Shown piece by piece: positions 10,725 to 64,000 of a stretch of 64,000 nucleotides of DNA. A model generated the notes under the pieces. That model saw only the letters and a program-made list of their open reading frames with translations. It searched no databases and was not told the DNA's origin. This DNA comes from Megaustenia siamemsis (Eukaryota; Mollusca; Gastropoda; Stylommatophora; Ariophantidae): contig JAVIAB010000046.1 in the NCBI GenBank assembly GCA_032433765.1, forward strand, positions 63,084,732 to 63,148,731, written 5' to 3'. Each line of letters starts with the position of its first letter. Position 1 is the first letter of the stretch. The translations under genes were made by a program, and so were the position numbers.

Positions 10725-13445
10725 ATCAGATGTACAGTCTCAGAGACTGTGATCAACTTGTACAAACAGATCTCTCAGAGACCGTGATCAACTTGTACAG
10801 ACAGATCTCTCAGAGACCGTGATCAACTTGCACAAACAGATCTCTCAGAGACAGTGATCAACTTGTACAAACAGATCTCTCAGAGACTGTGATCAACTTG
10901 TACAAACAGACCTCTCAGAGACAATGATCAACTTGTACAAACAGACCTCTCAGAGACAGTAATCAATTTGTACAAACATACCTCTCAGAGACAGTAATCA
11001 ACTTGTACAAACAGACCTCTCAGAGACAGTAATCAATTTGTACAAACATACCTCTCAGAGACAGTGATCAACTTGTAAAGATAGACCTCTCAGAGACAGT
11101 AATCAACTTCTACAAAAAGAGCTCTCAGAGACAGTAATCAACTTGTAAAGATAGACCTCTCAGAGACAGTAATCAACTTCTACAAACAGACCTCTCAGAG
11201 ACAGTAATCAACTTGTACAAACAGACCTCTCAGAGACAATGATCAACTTGTAAAGATAGACCTCTCAGAGACAGTAATAAACTTGTACAAACAGACCTCT
11301 CAGAGACAGTAATCAACTTGTACAAACAGACCTCTCAGAGACAGTAATAAACTTGTAAAGATAGACCTCTCAGAGACAGTAATAAACTTGTACAAACAGA
11401 CCTCTCAGAGACAGTAATAAACTTGTACAGACAGACCTCTCAGAGACAGTAATAAACTTGTACAAACAGACCTCTCAGAGACAGTAATAAACTTGTACAA
11501 ACAGACCTCTCAGAGACAGTAATAAACTTGTACAAACAGACCTCTCAGAGACAGTAATCAACTTGTACAAACAGACCTCTCAGAGACAGTAATAAACTTG
11601 TACAAACAGACCTCTCAGAGACAATGATCAACTTGTAAAGATAGACCTCTCAGAGACAGTAATAAACTTGTACAAACAGACCTCTCAGAGACAGTAATAA
11701 ACTTGTACAGACAGACCTCTCAGAGGCAGTAATAAACTTGTACAGACAGACCTCTCAGAGACAGTAATAAACTTGTACAAACAGACCTCTCAGAGACAGT
11801 AATCAACTTGTACAACCAGACCTCTCAGAGACAGTAATAAACTTGTACAAACAGACCTCTCAGAGACAGTAATAAACTTGTACAAACAGACCTCTCAGAG
11901 ACAATGATCAACTTGTAAAGATAGACCTCTCAGAGACAGTAATAAACTTGTACAAACAGGCCTCTCAGAGACAATGATCAACTTGTAAAGATAGACCTCT
12001 CAGAGACAGTAATAAACTTGTACAAACAGACCTCTCAGAGACAGTAATAAACTTGTACAAACAGACCTCTCAGAGACAGTAATAAACTTGTACAAACAGA
12101 CCTCTCAGAGACAATGATCAACTTGTAAAGATAGACCTCTCAGAGACAGTAATAAACTTGTACAAACAGACCTCTCAGAGACAATGATCAACTTGTAAAG
12201 ATAGACCTCTCAGAGACAGTAATAAACTTGTACAAACAGACCTCTCAGAGACAATGATGAACTTGTAAAGATAGACCTCTCAGAGACAGTAATAAACTTG
12301 TACAAACAGACCTCTCAGAGACAGTAATAAACTTGTACAGACAGACCTCTCAGAGACAGTAATAAACTTGTACAAACAGACCTCTCAGAGACAATGATCA
12401 ACTTGTAAAGATAGACCTCTCAGAGACAGTAATAAACTTGTACAAACAGACCTCTCAGAGACAGTAATCAACTTGTACAAACAGACCTCTCAGAGACAAT
12501 GATCAACTTGTAAAGATAGACCTCTCAGAGACAGTAATAAACTTGTACAAACAGACCTCTCAGAGACAGTAATCAACTTGTACAAACAGACCTCTCAGAG
12601 ACAGTAATCAACTTGTACAAACAGACCTCTCAGAGACAATGATCAACTTGTAAAGATAGACCTCTCAGAGACAGTAATAAACTTGTACGAACAGACCTCT
12701 CAGAGACAGTAATCAACTTGTACAAACAGACCTCTCAGAGACAGTAATAAACTTGTACAAACAGACCTCTCAGAGACAGTAATCAACTTGTACAAACAGA
12801 CCTCTCAGAGACAGTAATAAACTTGTACAAACAGACCTCTCAGAGACAATGATCAACTTGTACAAACAGACCTCTCAGAGACAATGATCAACTTGTACAA
12901 ACAGACCTCTCAGAGACAATGATCAACTTGTAAAGATAGACCTCTCAGAGACAGTAATAAACTTGTACAAACAGACATCTCAGAGACAGTAATCAACTTG
13001 TACAAACAGACCTCTCAGAGACAGTAATCAACTTGTACAAACAGACCTCTCAGAGACAATGATCAACTTGTAAAGATAGACCTCTCAGAGACAGTAATAA
13101 ACTTGTACAAACAGACCTCTCAGAGACAGTAATCAACTTATACAAACAGACCTCTCAGAGACAGTAATAAACTTGTACAAACAGACCTCTCAGAGACAGT
13201 AATCAACTTATACAAACAGACCTCTCAGAGACAGTAATAAACTTGTACAAACAGACCTCTCAGAGACAGTAATCAACTTGTACAAACAGACATCTCAGAG
13301 ACAGTAATAAACTTGTACAAACAGACCTCTCAGAGACAATGATCAACTTGTACAAACAGACCTCTCAGAGACAGTAATAAACTTGTACAAACAGACCTCT
13401 CAGAGACAATGATCAACTTGTACAAACAGACCTCTCAGAGACAGT
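10725..13445. repeat. 35-bp satellite, about 77 copies
   Basis: A 2.7-kb array of a 35-bp unit (cctctcagagacagtaat then aaacttgtacaaacaga). The variants aatgatcaacttgtaaagat and taatcaacttgtac alternate in recurring two- to four-unit blocks, which suggests higher-order duplication. Confidence 0.95.
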
Positions 13446-13504
13446 GACCACAAATGCACAATTTGACTGAGAAGTAACAGAGCAATATAGTTTTTATAGA
13501 TGTG

Positions 13505-13895
13505 ATCATTAACTGTTAACAGTTCTGTTACATTTCTGATCATTAACTGTTAACAGTTCTTTTACATTTCTGATCATTAACTGTTAACAGTTCTGTTACA
13601 TTTCTGATCATTAACTGTTAACAGTTCTGTTACATTTCTGATCATTAACTGTTAACAGTTCTGTTACATTTCTGATCATTAACTGTTAACAGTTCTTTTA
13701 CATTTCTGATCATTAACTGTTAACAGTTCTTTTACATTTCTGATCATTAACTGTTAACAGTTCTGTTACATTTCTGATAATTAACTGTTAACAGTTCTTT
13801 TACATTTCTGATCATTAACTGTTAACAGTTCTTTTACATTTCTGATCATTAACTGTTAACAGTTCTGTTACATTTCTGATCATTAACTTATAACA
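13505..13895. repeat. 34-bp satellite with palindromic core
   Basis: About 11 nearly identical copies of a 34-bp unit containing the perfect 14-bp palindrome aactgttaacagtt. The 13,895-14,140 flank shows nothing recognisable. Confidence 0.95.
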
Positions 13896-14144
13896 TTGAC
13901 ATTTGTCCGTGTGTGTTCCTCGTCTGTTCAGAGACTTGATCTCTTCCAAGAGTCAATGTTTACTTGAAGAAGCTGCCAGCTTTAATCTCCAGCTGTGATG
14001 CTGGTTTTCTGTAATTTTTTTTCCAGTGACTGCTTTTGTTTTTGCAAGTTGCCATTAACAATTTGTTAGCTTCAGTGGTTGCTGCACTACTGATTAGAGG
14101 TATACTAACATTTGTTCATGAGCTATAGACAATTAACAAGGACT

Positions 14145-14435
14145 AGCAATACTTAACTCCACTGATATGTTAGAGGCATGGACAGTAAAGAATAATATGA
14201 ATACTTAACTCCACTGATATGTTATAAACATAGACAGTAAAGAAATAATAGGAATACTTAACTCCACTGATATGTTATAGACATAGACAGTAAAGAAATA
14301 ATAGGAATACTTAACTCCACTGATATGTTATAAACATAGACAGTAAAGAAATAATAGGAATACTTAACTCCACTGATATGTTATAGACATGGACAGTAAA
14401 GAAATAATAGGAATACTTAACTCCACTGATATGTT
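14145..14435. repeat. about 55-bp tandem repeat, 5 copies
   Basis: Tandem units starting aatacttaactccactgata and including gacagtaaag. Copies differ by a few bases. Confidence 0.9.
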
Positions 14436-14629
14436 AGAGATGCCTGACCAGTCTAAAGGACCAATGAAGAAATTCCCTATGAGGCTGTAGAAAAGAGATA
14501 ACTGCTAAGACATGCCAGAAAGAAACAAGCAAACATTTTTGAACATGAGAAGAGGGGATCTGAAACACATAAGGACAACAGGCAAAATTAGGGAAATAGA
14601 AATCATGGATGACAGAGGTAGAAGTCAGT

Positions 14630-14775
14630 GGACAGGTTGTAACTGTGGCATGATAGATGATTAGCCAGTGGGAACGACACACAGAACCGCAGACGTTGTG
14701 GACAGGTTGTAACTGTGGCATGAGAGATGATTAGCCAGTGGTAATGATACACAGAACCGCAGACGTTGTGGACAG
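14630..14775. repeat. about 70-bp tandem duplication
   Basis: Two full copies and a partial copy of a unit starting gtggacaggttgtaactgtg and ending cgcagacgtt. Confidence 0.85.
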
Positions 14776-14849
14776 GTTGCAAGTAACTCATCCTCGATAT
14801 CTTCTACATGTTTGCATTTGTACTTCTGGACTTCAAATATATAACTTCA

Positions 14850-15106
14850 TCATGATGTACTGTCTGAATGTTGATAATGGTTAACTCACAAAGAAATGTA
14901 CTGTCTGAATGTTGATAATGGTTAACTCACAAAGAGATGTACTGTCTGAATGTTGATAAGGGTTAACTCACAAAGAGATGTACTGTCTGAATGTTGATAA
15001 TGGCTAACTCACAAAGAGATGTACTGTCTGAATGTTGATAATGGCTAACTCACAAAGAGATGTACTGTCTGAATGTTGATAATGGCTAACTCACAAAGAG
15101 ATGTAC
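14850..15106. repeat. 41-bp tandem repeat, about 6 copies
   Basis: Units read gatgtactgtctgaatgttg followed by ataatgg(t/c)taactcacaaaga. It lies 160 bp past the stop codon of the minus-strand gene, so it could fall in the 3' UTR. Confidence 0.9.
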
Positions 15107-15160
15107 AAGAAATGTCCTTGTGTAAAGTAGGTTTAAATACATTCTACAAAAACAAGTTGT

Positions 15161-15256
15161 TATTCAAAATAAGATTATGTTTTTAACGATAAGATTGAGC
15201 TATTCAAAATAAGATTATGTTTTTAACGATAAGATTGAGCTATTCAAAATAAGATT
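15161..15256. repeat. 40-bp tandem repeat, 2.4 copies, next to the stop codon
   Basis: The unit starts tattcaaaataagatt. The array ends 9 bp from the stop codon of the minus-strand gene, so the start of the 3' UTR is itself tandemly repeated. Confidence 0.85.
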
Positions 15257-15264
15257 GTTGCCAT

Positions 15265-62908
<47,644 letters not shown>

Positions 62909-62924
<16 letters not shown>

Positions 62925-63050
62925 CTGGAAGGACAAAGTCCACACAATTAAACTATAACACATGTCCTTTTATAGAAGGACAAAATCCACACAATTAGGC
63001 AACAACACATGCCCTTTTATAGAAGGATAAAGTCCACACAATTAAACTAT
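62909..63050. repeat. 47-bp tandem repeat carrying an exon start and acceptor
   Basis: Three copies. The first holds the first 16 bases of the kringle exon plus its acceptor; the second and third are intronic copies in which the acceptor AG has been lost. Confidence 0.85.
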
Positions 63051-63104
63051 AACAGACTTATCAGTAGCAGTGACAGTTGCATTAGCAGCTGTATCCATTA
63101 GTAA

Positions 63105-63932
63105 AGTCCATTGTGAAATTCATAATCACGCCTGAATTAGTTTTGCGTGATAACCGCTTGTTATTTTTGTTTCAAAATTTGCATGCAATCCTAAAATATT
63201 GATGACGCAAAGATTTTGGTATTATTTTTTATTCCACAAACACAACAGATTTTACACATCAGCGAATTCCTTTGATCTTTTATGACGATATAACACAAGT
63301 TGATTCAAATTTTAGAGTTTACAGTAATCGTGTTAAATTTTCCAGTTTACTGCAATTCTTGTCAGAGGCGTATCTACATAGTGCTTAATCGTGGGTGTTG
63401 TTCGTTATGTGTATTTGCAAACCATGAATTCAATTGGTTACAATTGCTGATATAGTAAAAAAGTAACCTTTTGCATAGTTATAAATTTGCATTTCAAACT
63501 CATTGTAATTTAGATATAAATGTTGGTATTTAAAGTCAACAAATTGTCTACTGAGTCTTCACAGAATTAATAAAGATACGCCTACCCTTCGGTAATTAAT
63601 GCCAAGGGCGTGGTGCGTCATTGCGTTCAATAACAATTCAGTTTTGTGCACGGGATTTTCCTGAAGTTAGTGTTTCTGCAATAGTCAAACTATTTTACAT
63701 GAACGACCGCACCAAATTAATGTATATATCCTAAAATGTGTCAAATTCGAACAGGGTGAATTTAATATAGCTTAAAGAAGAAAACTTTTAGACTAGATCA
63801 CATTTCTCAGAGCAAAAATATTTCTATAACGTCATCAATATTCTAAGAATGCATGCAAATTTCGAAACCAAAATAACAAGCGATTATCACGAAAAACTGA
63901 TTCAGGTGTGATTATGAATTTCTGAACGGACT
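63105..63932. mobile_element. MITE/foldback element with inverted repeats of about 103 bp
   Basis: 63,105-63,207 and 63,830-63,932 are reverse complements at roughly 85-90% by eye, starting agtcc and sharing aaattcataatcac and aaatttgcatgca. The 620-bp centre has no transposase frame. The flanks are compatible with a TA duplication. Superfamily not assigned. Confidence 0.8.
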
Positions 63933-63934
63933 AT

Positions 63935-64000
63935 AGTAGTAGTATTAGTAGTAGTAGTAGTAGATTTTGTAGCATTACAGTAATAGTAATATTAGTAGTG
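63935..64000. repeat. (tag)n microsatellite at the window edge
   Basis: tagtagtattagtagtag-type units running to the right edge. Confidence 0.8.

Noticed and set aside
7095..13445. Regular 32- and 35-bp repeats that might suggest a CRISPR array
   Set aside because: The units are directly adjacent with no unique spacers, the arrays are AT-rich and in a eukaryotic context, and no cas genes are present.

Overview
The window is metazoan nuclear DNA, most likely from a mollusc (probably a gastropod; this is inferred from the style of the LINE and SINE families, not proven). It shows spliceosomal exons with GT/AG borders, EN-RT and EN-RT-RNaseH LINEs, tRNA-derived SINEs, mariner-type DNA transposons, and very large minisatellites. 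Nothing bacterial or phage-like was seen.

The one host gene I can support lies on the minus strand and covers most of the window, from 62,924 down to the stop codon at 15,265. I reconstructed ten exons by eye. In order they encode a kringle (2 exons), a C-type lectin-like domain (3 exons), a ShKT domain (1 exon), a CCP/sushi domain (1 exon) and an unassigned C-terminal domain (3 exons). All nine introns have GT/AG borders and intron phases join without a frame break: 1 | 2 | 1 | 2 | 1 | 1 | 1 | 1 | 2 | 2 | stop. The 1,508 coding bases give about 502 residues spread over 47.7 kb. The 5' end, with any signal peptide, lies beyond the right edge. The protein is presumably extracellular and disulphide-rich.

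About 33 kb, roughly half of the window, is tandem repeats, most of it in the introns of this gene. Each intron has its own repeat families, with units of about 13 to 73 bp. Several arrays touch splice sites, and at two exons the acceptor itself lies within the duplicated unit.

Layout: 1-7 kb, mariner transposase, a LINE inserted into a SINE, a mariner MITE. 7-15 kb, satellites downstream of the gene. 15-22 kb, C-terminal exons between satellites. 22-29 kb, satellites and LINE/SINE debris. 29-32 kb, CCP and ShKT exons. 32-40 kb, 22-, 39-, 36-, 68- and 25-bp arrays. 41-44 kb, lectin exons. 44-50 kb, an RNaseH-bearing LINE inside a 13-bp satellite. 50-57 kb, an almost intact EN-RT LINE and many LINE 3' ends. 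58-63 kb, kringle exons around 23-, 24- and about 20-bp arrays. 63.1-63.9 kb, a foldback/MITE element.

Most long open frames in the window are products of repeat periods and are not genes; the largest is a 1,120-codon frame in the 39-bp array. Array limits are read by eye and are accurate to about one unit.
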